Below, piece by piece: positions 41,186 to 51,071 of a stretch of DNA of 64,000 bases. Made by a program: the position numbers and the translations under genes. Under the pieces are notes generated by a model. That model was not told the DNA's origin, did not search any database, and saw only the letters and a list, made by a program, of their open reading frames with translations. Where the stretch lies: the NCBI RefSeq assembly GCF_905147365.1, contig NC_056427.1, positions 7,879,001 through 7,943,000 on the forward strand, given 5' to 3'. Origin of the DNA: Aricia agestis (Eukaryota; Arthropoda; Insecta; Lepidoptera; Lycaenidae). Position 1 is the first letter of the stretch, and each line of letters starts with the position of its first letter.

Positions 41186-41320
41186 ATGTTAGCAACTCCG
41201 TTGCGCCTAAATCCGTTTATCGCGCGGGAACCGTAGCTGTTAATCCGGAAAATTTACGGTCTGCGGTTCCCGAACAAAGATTTCAATTAACGCAATAGAA
41301 TTGCTGACGTCATTTAGTAT
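41186..41320 (-). mobile_element. Helitron-like repeat, 3' part
   Basis: Inverted CTAG at 41183, then agcaactccgttgcgcctaa and tttatcgcgcgggaaccgta. Confidence 0.6.
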
Positions 41321-41572
41321 CACTGAATCTAGATTTTAAATGCCAAGTCTATGCCATTCTTACTCTATACTCTCCCCCTAAATATGAATATAATGATGTG
41401 TTGGTTCCCGCTGCTCTATCAGCAAAATGCACGGTGCGCGGGGGAAACTAGCTGGCGTTGCAGAATTTTTGGGGAATTTCGAATAAAAGTTGGAAAAAAT
41501 CTTTTCAAATTGTGAGAAAATTTTGTTATATTTCGTATTTTAGAGTTAGGAAAATGTTATAATATTTTATTA
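41321..41572. other. No recognised feature
   Basis: No feature. Confidence 0.35.
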
Positions 41573-41573
41573 T

Positions 41574-41880
41574 AACTAGAGATCGCCCAATGGTCGAAAT
41601 TCGACCTTCATGTCAACGACATTAGGACTTCTATCTAATACCTATATTTTATATAAAAACAATGACTTTATCATATTATTTTTTTCAACTCTTGTCTCTG
41701 GGTACCAGTGGTAGGCATCATGTAGGACATTCTGAAAACATTTATTTTAAATTTATTCAGAAATAAAACAATTTTGATTTTGATTTTTGGGACTCAGCTG
41801 ATCTCAGACTGGCATGGCCGTGTAAGCATTGTCTAATAGTATCTCAGATACAATAAAAAAAACTATTAATATATAGATAA
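41574..41880 (-). mobile_element. Helitron, GGTCGAA hairpin type, copy 1
   Basis: Minus strand ends ggtcgaatttcgacc-type hairpin, attgggcgatctCTAG and T. Collinear with 47900-48372 and 58881-59176. A LINE tail is inserted. Confidence 0.7.
41704..41789 (+). mobile_element. LINE 3' tail insertion with (GATTTT)n
   Basis: accagtggtaggcatcatgt, ending caattttgattttgattttt. Absent from the other Helitron copies. Confidence 0.6.
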
Positions 41881-41884
41881 TCTC

Positions 41885-41935
41885 AGTAATAGGGTCCCGT
41901 TTTTACCCTTTGGTTACGGAACCCGTCGACTTTCT
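41885..41935 (-). mobile_element. GGCCGA repeat end fragment
   Basis: taatagggtcccgtttttac, then ccctttggttacggaaccc. Confidence 0.6.
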
Positions 41936-43170
41936 TTTGTAGTAGTTTGTCAATAGGAGGTTGTATTTTTTTCCCTAATTTTGAAATATTGTCACTCTCG
42001 ATTCTATGTATTAAACTAGATTTGTTTAATTTTGTTTACAGGAGAATCAATTCCGAATACTTTGAAAATTGATTTTTTTTTAGCCAGAAATAGTCATGCG
42101 CCATCATAACAATACCAGTTCTGATGTTTACAGATTATAACGCGACTGTAAAAAAAACGGCCTCAAAATCGCTGGTGGCGCGATACGGAATATTTACCCA
42201 TTTTTGAAATATTGCGTAAGATTAGGAAAAAAAAGATCATATTTTGATAAAAACATTTATGGCCAGTTTCCATTTTTACAATCCAGTAATCCAATTTAGC
42301 GCTGAATAAGACTTAATTGCACTGGAATGCAATTCAATCCATTCCAGTGCAATTAAGTCTTACGTAACTTATGGACGCCCCCAAAATCAAATGTCAAACA
42401 TAGCTTTACAAAGTGAAATCCATCAAAAGTTTTGGAAAAGTCACAAACTGCCGATTGAACAACACAAGCGCACTATGGAAAATGGTAGAACTAGAGCATA
42501 TCATAAATGGATTTTAAAAATATCACAATTTGAATGAAATATTTATTGCATTCGATACTCTAATAACCAAATAATCCTAATCAGACATTTTTTTATTCTA
42601 AAACTGCATAAATATTTTTTTTTCATAGGTTGAAGTAAGTTGAAGTAGCGGATGGCTCATTCAAATGTTTGCATACACGTAATTCAAATGAATATTGTGA
42701 AAAAAGTATTTAGCTCATGCATGCGGTTTTATACATTTTTAAAAATGATATTTTATGTTCTTAATAATGAGCTATTAACTTTTTTTAATATGCTTTTTAT
42801 TTTTGAGTAAGTACTTAAAAATTGACATACCCTATTTTTCACTTTTCTTTTTTTTTCGTCGAAGGTTTTCACATTTACCGACGGCTCGCGACGTGCAACT
42901 TTATGTGTTGTATGATAGCCTAACTATTTATAAATGAAAAATTAAAAAAATCAGCTGCGGAAGTTTGCGGTCCTGGAAGTTATTGGAAAAAATGTGATAG
43001 CGGTCGGAGTAGATAATTCGGTATCTTTTGCGGTTACTGCTGACATAGTTTACAAAAACTATATTAACCACAATATTTTGATAGCAATAGCTTATCATCT
43101 ATTTTGCACTCGTCGTGCATGAGTAAATATGCATAACATTCATATTAGTACGTATTTCATATCTAAAAAA
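41936..43170. other. Least repetitive stretch; one perfect hairpin
   Basis: No repeat family matches. The 23-bp arms taagacttaattgcactgg... pair at 42307-42329 and 42340-42362. A pyrimidine-rich AG at 42040-42041 is followed by 23 open codons, a weak exon candidate. Confidence 0.4.
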
Positions 43171-43174
43171 CCAG

Positions 43175-43216
43175 TATATAAGGGGAAGCAAATATCTTCA
43201 AATTGCACACTTCAGC
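43175..43216 (+). promoter_or_regulatory. Putative TATA promoter
   Basis: TATATAAGGGG at 43175-43185 with a TTCAGC initiator-like motif at 43211-43216, 50 bp before the ATG at 43267. Spacing is slightly long for TATA to initiator. Confidence 0.45.
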
Positions 43217-43266
43217 GTGTATTTCATATTGAGTGACACTTATTTAAATTGGTTATTTCCATTAAA

Positions 43267-43569
43267 ATGTCAACTTTCAACTGTACTAAGGGCGATTTCA
43301 TCATTCCCTATATCGAGCGTGGCAGAACCTTGGAATCGTTGTCCATAGTTCTACAGCAAACATTAAATGTTTCTGAAAACAACTCGTGTTTTGTAATTGG
43401 TGACATTCAAAGACATATTCTGCCTTCTTTCAATAAGCGCTGGGCTCAAGCATCACGGAAAAAGGACAAATTTATTCGGAATAATACAAGCTGGCTGGAG
43501 GCAGGATATTCAGTAAGGTTTCCGGAGTCTGAAGCACTGCCATCAACTTCTGGTGAACGAAGAATATAA
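43267..43569 (+). pseudogene. Uncharacterised mobile-element-linked protein, N-terminal part
   Basis: From ATG 43267 (an apparent earlier start at 43249 is TTG), 100 codons to TAA. Polar, no signal peptide or membrane segment. Includes LPSFNKRWAQASRKKDKFIR, then a short WLEAGY and a Ser-rich end. By memory this resembles the N-terminal region of a widespread uncharacterised arthropod protein family tied to mobile DNA; a search is needed. The stop falls where the long central part of that family should begin, which points to an internal deletion. The TATA box upstream and the C-terminal part downstream lie on the same strand. Confidence 0.6.
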
Positions 43570-43587
43570 GTGGAAACTCAAGTGATG

Positions 43588-44142
43588 GAAATACAGCACG
43601 AAGGTTCTTTTACTATTACACTTGCTCGGCGAACATAACAGGTGTTGATGAAACATTGATTAAACGCTTGTACCTATATTATTTTACAAGCTCTATCTTC
43701 TAGAATGATGATCGATCCCGGAAAATTTGGAGTTTATGCCTTAGAAACTGCGCGAATTAATGTTAGTAACTATGATTGGTACCACATGCCATCCTCCGTG
43801 CACAAATTACTTATACACGGAGAAAACGTGATCAAACATTTTTCTGTTCTTCCTATTGGGCAACTGTCGGAAGATGCACTAGAGTCGCGCAATAAAGACT
43901 ACAGAAATATGCGCCTGCACCATGCCAGAAAATGTTCCCGTATAGCTACAAATGAAGACGTATTTAAAACGCTTCTATATACTTCAGATCCATACGTTTC
44001 AAGTTTAAGAAAACCTTATGTGAGAAATGTGAAGGATCTTGATGAAGAGGCACTAAGTCTTTTGAAGGTGGTACCTGAAGGTGATCCTACATTTACACCG
44101 GAAGTAATTTTAGTTAGGAATAGCGAGGATAATAACAATTAG
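43588..44142 (+). pseudogene. Same family, C-terminal part (frameshifted)
   Basis: 43588-43680 reads SDGNTARRFF and ITGVDETLIKRL in a frame different from the first part. Around 43674 a single extra base shifts it into the frame that is open from 43705 to 44142 (145 codons). That part holds WYHMPSSVHKLLIHG, LPIGQLSEDALESRNKDYRN and LYTSDPYVSSLRKPYV, motifs I associate with the C-terminus of the same arthropod family. It ends in an acidic tail. AATAAA follows at about 44172. Biochemical role unknown. So this is a decayed copy, with one frame change and a probable large deletion before it. Confidence 0.6.
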
Positions 44143-44494
44143 ATATAACATTATAAGTAACTAAAACCTAGAATAAAACCAATAATATTATAAGATTTGT
44201 CTAATCTAAGATAAATTAGTTTGGTGTGAGGCATAGATAGGTACTATACGATTTTATAATTTTATGTATTTTATTATGCTTGTGTGATAAGTATAATTTT
44301 ACTCATATTAGTACTTATTTATAAAAAATAAACTACTCGTATTACTTTTTTATCTTTTCTTTTTTTTTAACCTAAAATAAATATGTATACAATGAAAAAA
44401 AATACAAAAATTGATTATTTTTAAAATCTTTGTATATCACTGTATACATGTGCCAAATCTCAATACAATACGATGAAAAACCTTGAAGTTACAG
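44143..44494. other. 3' flank, polyadenylation signal, AT-rich
   Basis: AATAAA at about 44172. Otherwise AT-rich. catattagtac occurs here (44307) and before the gene (43141). Confidence 0.4.
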
Positions 44495-44610
44495 ATTTTT
44501 GATCCGATAAGGACCCAAATTTTCCACTGTGAAGCGTGCCGAGGCACGGTCGTTACTTATATTGCTGAGTTTTCGTACGATACGGACGACTATCACACCG
44601 ATACAATTCA
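44495..44610 (+). CDS. Candidate internal exon with Cys-x-x-Cys
   Basis: 116 bp between TTACAG (AG 44493-44494) and GTAAGT (44611). In phase 0 it has 38 uninterrupted codons plus two bases; the frame meets a stop directly after the donor, as for an exon. Residues include IFDPIRTQIFHCEACRGTVV and then an acidic/histidine stretch (YDTDDYHTDTI). GC content and codon use are above the AT-rich flanks. A CxxC near the start of a helix-like segment is seen in saposin-fold/canopy-type secreted proteins, but this is only a suggestion. It could belong with the signal-peptide exon at 21587; the phases (1 and 0) require a linking exon. Confidence 0.55.
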
Positions 44611-45035
44611 GTAAGTATAGAAATATTTTACTAATAATAAACAAGACGCCAAAATAATTTATCTAATTTTTCTCTTTAAATATTTGTTGAAGTCCAGAGA
44701 AAATTTGTATGATGAAAAAAGGAAGAAACCAACATTCGTCAATTACGTTTAGAAAATTTAGTTCAACCTCTACTATTGCCAATCGTAACTTTTATTTTAG
44801 TTTAGCAGTAAAAAACAATGTGCAGTCGGATAAAACTAACGCACTACCCGATACACCGTATGCAAATTTCTAAGGCGTTATTAAATTTAAAATTACCATG
44901 GGAAAAACACACAGACAAAACAATATTTTAAACGTGCGACCGCCTTTGATTAATATAATTATAAACACAATCAAAGAGATAACAATTTTGCACATAAAAA
45001 TCGTATACGTCAAAATAAAGTATAAGTAAGTGTAT
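44611..45035. other. No recognised feature (putative intron)
   Basis: AT-rich, no repeat or frame. Confidence 0.4.
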
Positions 45036-45096
45036 ACAGTGTGTAACTAATAAGTGATAATACTTTACGGTATGTATGGGTCTCCTGTATAGTAAT

Positions 45097-45734
45097 AATA
45101 ATAATAAGGAAAAGTAACTCCGTCAAAAACACGCTCCACAATACTTGTCAAAAATGTGTACCTACGTACACATTTTCAATACATTTGCAATATTTAGGTG
45201 GCCTTGATACCGCTGTATCAGGCTGACGTTACGTGACAGTCCGAAAGGAACCTTAAGAGCTCACCTGACTCTAAAAATCAAACATCGTCCTTCTCTCTTC
45301 ACACTCACGCCCGTCTTTCATATGCCAGGTGAAAAAGGACGGCGCGGAATCATCACCGAGTTAGTTTTACTTGAATAAAAGACGAACTATAATGATTATG
45401 AAAAAAGTGTTTTGAGCAAATTTAGGTTTTATCAATACCTTTTTAGATATTAAAAAATATTAAAGAAAAGACAGCAAACTTCGAAGATCCAAGCAAAAAT
45501 GTGTCTAAAACAAGGTTTTTTGTAAAAAAGAAACTATCGAGCATTTTTTGAGTAATCGTGTTTTAGTCTTGAGCATTTAATCTTTATGAACTGAAGTTAC
45601 TTGTGTCAAAAAATAAGTTTTCTAGACCTTACAGATTTTGAGATCTAGGTTAATGTATGTAGTCAAGTTAGGGTCATATGGGCTCTTAAAACGGTAATAG
45701 TATGGGAGTTACGTTTCCTTCGTTTATATTATTC
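45097..45734. other. Unassigned insert
   Basis: Contains a short inverted repeat aaaatgtgtac/gtacacatttt at about 45150-45176. A pyrimidine-rich catatgccag|gtg at 45326 gives only 16 open codons. No gene assigned. Confidence 0.35.
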
Positions 45735-45811
45735 GTAGGGAAAAAATCATGATACTGGGGCGCTTGCGCATACAAATCCCAAAAAAAAATCCTTGCAGCC
45801 CTGCTTTTATA

Positions 45812-46069
45812 CAGAGTGTAACAAAAATAAGTGATAATACTTTAGGGTGTGTACGTGTTCCTTGTACAGAGTTCACTGTGAAAGTAGCAGCGCTGAAAGA
45901 CCAAATTTTTTTTCACTTTTGTATGGGAAAACTCGTGACGCTCGGGCCCTTGCCCATACAAAAGTGAAAAAAATGTTTGGTCTTTCAGCGCTGCTACTTT
46001 CACAGTGAACTCTCTACAAGGAACACGTACACACCCTAAAGTATTATCACTTATTTTTGTAACACCCTG
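45812..46069. mobile_element. CAGGGTG foldback MITE, copy 5
   Basis: 258 bp, TA at both borders, arms nearly identical; the youngest-looking copy. Confidence 0.9.
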
Positions 46070-46249
46070 TATAATAATAATATAATATAATATTAATATC
46101 TATGCATGCTTCACACCACGACAGTCCGGCCCTAGGCTAAGTACCTGAAGGACTTGTGTTATGGGTACCACACAACGGTAATATCTATATTTAATACTTT
46201 TATACTTACTGTACAATATATATTTATGATTTTTTGTTGATACACGTAT

Positions 46250-46372
46250 AATTTAATACACATCCATGTCCCAGGAACATACAAAACTTTTTGTTCCATC
46301 GGCGAGATGCGAACCCGCGACCCCCGGTTTGAGCGCTGACAACGCGCTCAACCACTGAGCCACGGATGCCAC
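46250..46372 (-). mobile_element. tSINE2 (tRNA-derived), complete head
   Basis: Minus strand: A box tggctcagtgg and B box gggttcgcatc, then gatggaacaaaaagttttgt and gttcctgggacatggatgtg. No functional acceptor stem. Confidence 0.8.
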
Positions 46373-46658
46373 GCCACGGAGGTCGTCATGGAATTCCATA
46401 TAAGGGACACATACAAACCCTTAAGTATTATCGCTTAGTTTTGTTACACCCTGTATAATAAGGTTGGGTATTTCATTGTTAGTAAGTTTTTTCTCCACTT
46501 CATAATAATTTAGTTATTTATTAGGAAATTTGGCCTCCAAATTTTAAAACCTTTGTTTTTAAAATATTTTTCTTTAGCAATTACGAAAATATTTTTATGC
46601 AGTAGTAATAATTTATTTTAATATGCATTTATATATTTTTTTACTTTTCCTGTTAGTG

Positions 46659-46844
46659 CAGCGGTTCTCAAAGTTTATTGGTAGCGAAACTCTTTTGAGA
46701 AGTGACATTTTTGACGGACCTCCAAAAAAATAATGTCTTAGAGTGAATTGTTTCCAATTCTAAAAAATTTGTATTGCTCGTGGAGCCTTTAAGGCTTTTG
46801 CGGAGACCCAGGGCTCCATAGAACACACTTTGAGAATGGCTGGT
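46659..46844. mobile_element. hAT-type MITE, CAGCGGTTCTCAAA ends
   Basis: cagcggttctcaaagtttat on the left, cactttgagaatggctg on the right. 8-bp flanks do not match, so old. Relatives: about 22219 and 61217-61422. Confidence 0.65.
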
Positions 46845-47492
46845 ATGGTGGTTGCTATTTCCAAGAATTTAAAAAACTGTTATGATTTAAAATTTGTTAA
46901 GCCGGACTGTAATAATTATTATGGAAGCAGAATGCTTAAAACATTAATACCTTCATTTGTAGAAGAGCTGCCAGAAGACCTACAAAAGTTGTATCGGGAC
47001 AAGCATGGGCGTACCGAGGGGGGGGGGCAGCTGCCCCCCCCCCTGGATCATGTTGACGTCCCTACTAAGTACTTTTATCTATAAAAATTAAAAAATTAAG
47101 AAAACGAATTTTTGCCATTTGTTTGCAATACAATATTTTTACAACTAAAAATTATGAATTTTTTATTCTTTATAAGCACCTAGCTAATGAAAAATGTGAT
47201 TTGCCCCCCCCGGCCCAGAACCTGGGTAATTTCCCCCCCCCCCCCCCTGGCACCAGAACCTGGGTAATTTGCCCCCCCCCCCCTGGCCCAGAACCTAGAA
47301 CCTGGGTGCGTACCCATGGGGACAAGTGTAAATATAGACGGCAACTTAAAAAACATCTATTGAGTAAATTTAACTAATGCGACCACATCTTGTCCAGATA
47401 AACTCTTTGTAGTTTTTGCGGCAAGATTTCTTGTATTTTGTAATATTATTGTATAGAGTATTGAACAAAATAAAATAAATAAATAAATAAAT
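46845..47492 (+). pseudogene. LINE C-terminus and 3' UTR, interrupted by a hAT MITE
   Basis: Frame ends MLKTLIPSFVEELPEDLQKL, is cut by the 315-bp MITE, and resumes at 47327 with KYRRQLKKHLLSKFN and a stop, in frame after removing the MITE and one duplication. A 3' UTR and (AAAT)n tail follow. This is the last part of a non-LTR retrotransposon ORF2, a different family from the SL partner. Confidence 0.7.
47004..47318 (+). mobile_element. hAT-type poly-G/poly-C MITE, copy 3
   Basis: Perfect 8-bp duplication GGGACAAG at 46996-47003 and 47319-47326. Ends catgggcgtaccgagg and gtgcgtacccatg. Confidence 0.9.
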
Positions 47493-47761
47493 ATGATTCT
47501 ACTGAATGGATTAAAAATTGAGTTATTACTTGGACGTATCGTTTGTAGATTTATATAATACCCAATACTTTTATTACCAAAAACTTTAAATAAAAGGTAA
47601 ATTTTTTTAAGCATTTTGTATTTTATATTTTTTGATGCTTCGACTTTTTCTTAGAATCGAATCGAAAATATCGGGGTATATTTCTTCGAGCATCATCAAA
47701 AATTGTGACCGATCATTTAAAAATATTGCCTTAGCACTTGGACGCCTCAAAATAATACTAG
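47493..47761. other. Unassigned
   Basis: Holds ttttgatgcttcgacttttt (47630), also found at 49555. Confidence 0.4.
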
Positions 47762-47900
47762 ATGGCGCTCGCAAACGAATTTTGGAGCAACAGCTCCAAA
47801 ATTCGTTTATCACGCGGCAACCGTACATATTTACCAAAACTATTCACTGTCTTTTTCCGTCTTTCATAGAAGCTCCATGCTTATCTATATATTAATACGT
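47762..47900 (-). mobile_element. Helitron-like repeat with an inner hairpin
   Basis: ttcgtttatcacgcggcaac and gtctttttccgtctttcata. A 16-bp perfect hairpin (47773-47788 / 47793-47808) duplicates its aaacgaattttggagc end in inverted order. Confidence 0.65.
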
Positions 47901-48372
47901 GAGAGAAAAACTTTGTAACCCTTTTTACGAAAAATGGGGAAACGTAGGTGCATGAAATTTCGCACAGTTATAGTTTATATGGTGAAGGAGTGCACCTAGC
48001 TAATATTATTTTAAAATTATGCTTTTATCATATATATTTTTAACAAATAAAACGTTACACACACTACGACACTACTACTAGGAAAAATGACAGATTTTTG
48101 AGTGACAAGCCTATACATACGAATTATACTCTTATTTATGGTTTAAGTCTGTTGACAATAAGTTGACAAATTAAAAATGGATTATTATTTTTTATATTTA
48201 ATTTTAGATACTATTAGACAATGCTTAAACGGCCAGTCTGAGATCAGCTGAGTCCCAGAGACAAGAATTGAAAAAGACTATGATGAAGCCAATATTTTTT
48301 TACAAAATATAGATAGTGGTAGTAGTCCTGTCGTTGCAAGTAAGGTCGAATTTCGACCATTGGGCGATCTCT
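47901..48372 (+). mobile_element. Helitron, GGTCGAA hairpin type, copy 2
   Basis: aaacgtaggtgcatgaaatt start region; ends aaggtcgaatttcgacc, attgggcgatctCTAA. Confidence 0.7.
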
Positions 48373-48499
48373 AATTTTACATAAATCGCTTCAGCCGCTA
48401 TAGCGTGAAGAGGTAACAGACAGACGGACAGAAGAAAGACAGTCCATACCTTCGCAGTTATAATATTAGTAGCACGCTTAAACATATTAAAAGTTACGC
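48373..48499 (-). mobile_element. Helitron-like repeat, 5' part
   Basis: gtgaagaggtaacagacaga, then ccttcgcagttataatatta. Confidence 0.65.
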
Positions 48500-48655
48500 T
48501 TTTATGTGAAGTTGCCAGACTTTGGCACGGTTTTTGTGTGCGTACGACTAGACTAGAGTAAGACTAGAGACTAGATATAGAACTAGAGATTGCATAAGTT
48601 GATAAAAAATGCTATGCTTAGCCGCGGCAGTCCCCGAGTGCCTCACGTATTTTTA
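48500..48655 (+). repeat. Unclassified interspersed repeat, copy 5
   Basis: gtgcgtacgactagac, then gcataagttgataaaaaatg and agccgcggcagtccccgagt. Confidence 0.6.
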
Positions 48656-48845
48656 TCAGGGCGAGCGAAGCGAGCTCTAGTATATCCCACTACCTGTACA
48701 TTTTGTTGTAAACTTTACGGAAAAACTATCACGCCTACTGATTTGCGCTTTAACGTAGTAATTTTAATTTATATGTAGATGTGTTATCATCAGTCAGTCA
48801 AGGTGTGATGACGCGAGCCTTCACAAAGCTCGGCTTTAAGCCAGT
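48656..48845 (-). mobile_element. Helitron, AGGGC hairpin type, copy 4
   Basis: agggcgagcgaagcgagct hairpin at the left, ccttcacaaagctcggcttt at the right. Confidence 0.7.
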
Positions 48846-49537
48846 TTTTAAAATGTTACACTACGGTGTGAGTGTCAACCCTCGTTACTAGACGACGCGT
48901 TGTTTGAGGCAATTTGTTATGTTAAAATAAACGATATGATATGGGGCGCACCTTGTGACGTCATATGTCTTTATAAATGGCTCAAACCACTGAACAAATG
49001 CAATTTGAATTCTTAATTCTTAGCTTAAGCATAAAACCTTTTCTTTAGCTTAAGCATAAAAGTGGCTTAAATATTTAGTTTTGAAGAGTTTTGTAGTATG
49101 CATGTCCGTCAAACTATCCAGTGTCCTCAATAATTATGCATTTTCTTCGTCATCGCTGAACCGATTTTAATGAAAACCAACAAAACAGGATTGTTTTTAT
49201 TCCGGAATAATGTGCGGTTCTTGCGCAATAACAAAATTCGGCGCTAAGTTAGTTAAATTTTATAATATTGGCAGTAACCGCGCATTTTAACCGTAAAATT
49301 TTAACTGAAGCTCCAATTTTCACCGGGCTTTTATGAGGTATCAGGAGGTAGCCGCAGCGTTATCGGTGACATCAATTTACCACTCCGTCGGTCCTGAGGC
49401 CCTAGTCCTTTGCCTCGACATTTTGATTTATTAACCCCAGCGTCAAGGGTATCTTTGAACCACTTAGGTAAATTACTCTTGTATGTTATGTGCTCCTGTA
49501 TCTCACGGGAACCGTACATTATGGCGCAATGGAGTGA
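48846..49537. other. Unassigned, with Helitron-like remnants
   Basis: cgctgaaccgattttaatga near 49154 and ttccggaataatgtgcggtt near 49200 are diverged family pieces. 49260-49537 unassigned. Confidence 0.4.
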
Positions 49538-50027
49538 TTTTTAGGGTTCCGTGCTTTTGATGCTTCGACTTTTTCTTAGGACCCTATTACTAAGACTTCG
49601 TTGTCTGTCTGTCCGTCTGTGTGTCAGCAGGCTGTATCTCAAACACAGCTATAGCTAGACTTCTGAAATTTTCACAGATTGTGTATTTCTATTGCCGCTA
49701 TAACAAATAAATACTAAAAACAAAATAAAATTACTAATTAATAATGAAGGGGGGCTTCCATAAAAGAAACGTGATTTTTTGGCCTTTTTTGCTCGATTTA
49801 AATAATGGTTACAGTTAGACACTTGAAATTTTTATAAAATCCTTTATTATATGTGTACACTGTACGTACGTACGTACGTTGCGTATAATTAATAATAATA
49901 ATACAATAAAATAAAAAAATTAGGGTGGCTCCCATACAAAAAACACATTTTGTGACTTACTTTTGCTCTATAACGGTACGGAACCCTTCGTGCACGAGTC
50001 CGACTCGCACTTGGCCGATTTTTTTTT
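49538..50027 (+). mobile_element. GGCCGA repeat, copy 5
   Basis: Full length; the usual tacccaaagggtaaaaac near its start is replaced by a 25-bp word also present at 47630-47654. Confidence 0.8.
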
Positions 50028-50345
50028 CCTGTGCGAGTTTCAGTATCATTCTATAATCAGAGGCCAGCGCTAAAATTCGTTTCTCGCGTTCAAACTGTAC
50101 ATTTTCCCATCTGTCCTTTCCTGTCTCTCAAAAATCTGCATATATCATTTTCAGTAAAATTAGTTCAGCAGTTTAAGAGCAAATCATAATATTTTAAACG
50201 ATCGCGCGGAATCTGCACATTTTTCCGGGACAAACTATCCTAGATGTCCTTTTTCGTCTCCCAAAGTATCTCTATACCAAATTTCATCTTAATCGGTTCA
50301 GCCATATTTTTTTTTTCACACGTTCACATGCAAGGATGTTAAAAA
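50028..50345 (-). mobile_element. Two Helitron-like repeats, both minus
   Basis: cgttcaaactgtacattttc (50085) and gcgcggaatctgcacatttt (50205) start two successive diverged copies. Confidence 0.55.
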
Positions 50346-51071
50346 CAAAAGTTTCTCATTAGATTTAATCGCAGTTTAAAAACTTTTCGCTGTTGCTAGT
50401 AAACTCTTAAGTTTTCGCCTTGCATAGTTAAAATTTATAGCTCAATCTAGTAAGTGTTGCGCCCCTGGTACTTAAAATCTCCGTAGGGGGTAAATAATTG
50501 ATTAAACTGATGATGAGTACTGGGGGAGCAGAGCGTAAGTGGCGGTTATAATGGAGTTGAATTGCTATCGAATACGTTGAATGAAATACTAGGGAAACAT
50601 GATTAATTAGAGTGAAATGTTTTAATTATTATGGTCCAAACCAGGATACTACATGCAGAACTGTATGTAATTTTATTAATGAGAAGTTTTATGACTTGTT
50701 TTGCGGTTTGCCATAGAAATTATTATTATAACTTACATTGCATTGCAAGCAAACGAAAACAATAGTTGATAATGAATTATACGTTTACTGAATAATAAAT
50801 ATTTGCAAACGTGCGAAAAATATAATATTATGCTGTAAATTTTAAAACTAAATATTTTTTAAATTAGTAAAATAAGTTTCACTTTTACGAGGCAGTTTCA
50901 AATTTTATTTTTGGTCTTTTTCAGGTATGTCTAATTATTGGTGAGCCTGAGTAAAGGAATTATATTTTCTTTAGTAAGTATGTTAGGATATTTCAAACTG
51001 TTATCTACATTCTACAATCATTATACAAGTCACGGTTAGAATTTTGATATTAAATAAAAACTCTTTTTGGG
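50346..51071. other. Low-repeat AT-rich stretch
   Basis: A tggtctttttcag|gt at 50923-50937 looks like an acceptor but leaves only three or four codons. No gene. Confidence 0.4.

Larger units (their letters stand above)
45036..46457. mobile_element. Old CAGGGTG foldback MITE, spread over 1.4 kb
   Basis: Left arm 45036-45096 (cagtgtgtaactaataagtg), middle 45735-45810 (gcttgcgcatacaaatccc), right arm 46390-46457 (cttagttttgttacaccctg). Later insertions separate them. Confidence 0.5.

Noticed and set aside
42042..42112. Exon candidate after tttgtttacag (23 open codons in phase 1)
   Set aside because: It would fit the phase of the 21.6-kb exon, but there is no acceptable donor before the stop and the sequence is AT-rich. 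Kept only as a weak possibility.
43249..43266. Start at 43249 for the coding remnant
   Set aside because: The codon is TTG. The first ATG is at 43267 and fits the TATA box distance better.
45327..45380. Exon candidate after ctttcatatgccag
   Set aside because: Only 16 open codons in one frame, no donor, and the phase does not follow from the 44.5-kb exon.
50936..50953. Possible micro-exon between tttttcag and gtgagc
   Set aside because: About 16 bases; read in the phase offered by either candidate exon it meets a stop within a few codons.
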